A stretch of DNA of 5,260 nucleotides from JANNGZ01 sp031404155. Lineage in GTDB: Bacteria; Pseudomonadota; Gammaproteobacteria; Burkholderiales; Burkholderiaceae_C. Below are positions 4,859-5,260 of this stretch, piece by piece. Each line of letters starts with the position of its first letter. The stretch's first letter is position 1. Position numbers and translations under genes: made by a program. The stretch covers positions 1 through 5,260 of the forward strand of contig JANNGZ010000311.1 of the NCBI GenBank assembly GCA_031404155.1, written 5' to 3'. The notes under the pieces were generated by a model. That model was not told where the DNA came from. It did not search any database and saw only the letters and a list, made by a program, of their open reading frames with translations.

Positions 4859-5260
4859 ATGAGAACCCAAGCCCGGAGCAATGCCGAACGCGCGCAACTC
4901 GGGGCTTTGATCGCGCCGATGTCGCTCGCGATGTTGAGCTGCCGCGATGCCGGCGGCGCGCTGGTGAGTTGGCCCGCAGCGCCGCTGGAACTCGACAGTG
5001 CCGGTGCGCTGTGGTTCTTCGTCGACCTCAACCTGACGCAGGCTGAACACCTCGATGTGATCAACCTCAGCTTCAGCGACGCGGCACGTGGGGTCCATGT
5101 TTCGATTTCCGGCCGCGGTGACCTGCATGTCGACCGCGCGCGCATCGAGCGCCTGTGGACACCCTTCGCCCGCCACTGGTTTCCGCAGGGGCCCGACGCC
5201 CCCGGCCTGGTGTTGCTGAAGGTGGTGCCGAGCCAGGCCGAGGTTTGGGATGCGGCACAA
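4859..5260 (+). CDS. General stress protein 26 / pyridoxamine 5'-phosphate oxidase-like protein, 3' end outside the window
   Basis: The frame runs without a stop from ATG 4859 to the right edge, giving 134 residues with the C-terminus missing; family members are usually about 150-180. It resembles the split-barrel flavin-binding family typified by general stress protein 26 (Pyrid_ox_like). Matching blocks in order are an N-terminal helix ending IAPMSLAMLS (18-27), GALWFFVDL (49-57), VINLSFSDAARGVHVSISGRGDLHVDRARI (67-96), ERLWTPFARHWFPQGPDAPGLVLLKV (97-122) and the end of a strand, QAEVWDA (126-132). The W-x-P-x-x-x-x-W-F-P-x-G-x-D-x-P block is highly characteristic. Start choice rests on family length and a weak GGAA six bases upstream. 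Expected flavin-contact positions are altered: SWPA (37-40) replaces the usual S-R-P-M, WFFV replaces WFFT, and the lysine usually following is absent. Flavin binding is therefore doubtful. Confidence 0.85.
   Translation, partial: MRTQARSNAERAQLGALIAPMSLAMLSCRDAGGALVSWPAAPLELDSAGALWFFVDLNLTQAEHLDVINLSFSDAARGVHVSISGRGDLHVDRARIERLWTPFARHWFPQGPDAPGLVLLKVVPSQAEVWDAAQ

Noticed and set aside
4091..5260. 389-residue minus-strand open frame at the right edge
   Set aside because: It lies antisense to the ParS-like gene and the stress-protein gene, both with recognisable motifs. It also runs through the intergenic palindrome, which real genes seldom do.

Overview
The base composition is high GC and both strands carry long spurious open frames. 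The gene content is an AI-2E-type permease, a flavodoxin-like reductase with a long N-terminal extension, a ParS-like orphan and intergenic palindromes built on CCTGAGGTxTCGAAGG. Together these suggest a betaproteobacterium of the order Burkholderiales, perhaps Comamonadaceae or a relative. This is inferred from sequence character and remembered family resemblance, not from a database search. The window looks like chromosome. No rRNA, tRNA, insertion sequence, integrase or CRISPR array was seen.

Layout, left to right. (1) Positions 1-1142, plus strand: an AI-2E/PerM-family membrane protein whose frame is open to the left edge, so its true start lies outside. (2) Positions 1163-2137, minus strand: an exported protein of unknown function with a clear signal peptide and Shine-Dalgarno. 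It converges on the permease with a 20-base gap and a hairpin across its stop codon. (3) Positions 2281-3363, minus strand: a flavodoxin-fold, FMN-reductase-like protein with a five-cysteine cluster. It lies 143 bases upstream of gene 2 in the same orientation. A 12-codon ORF with its own Shine-Dalgarno ends on an ATGA overlap with its start. (4) Positions 3364-3680: a divergent intergenic region with two small dyads. One of them is an 18/20 match to a site upstream of gene 2. (5) Positions 3681-3920, plus: a small 79-residue hypothetical protein. (6) Positions 3957-3994: a strong stem-loop. (7) Positions 4073-4591, plus: a 172-residue protein whose C-terminal half resembles the Xre/MbcA/ParS antitoxin toxin-binding domain, with no RES-type toxin beside it. 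(8) Positions 4592-4858: non-coding, with an intergenic inverted repeat at 4630-4717. (9) Positions 4859-5260, plus, running off the right edge: a diverged member of the general stress protein 26 / pyridoxamine 5'-phosphate oxidase-like family.

The genes do not form one obvious pathway. Genes 2 and 3 may be co-transcribed or share a regulator, because a near-identical 20-base site lies upstream of each. Genes 5, 7 and 9 point the same way but are separated by 152 and 267 bases with hairpins between them, so they are probably separate transcription units. The points most worth a second look are the solitary ParS-like protein, the coupled 12-codon ORF, the shared 20-base dyad and the loss of expected flavin-contact residues in the last gene.
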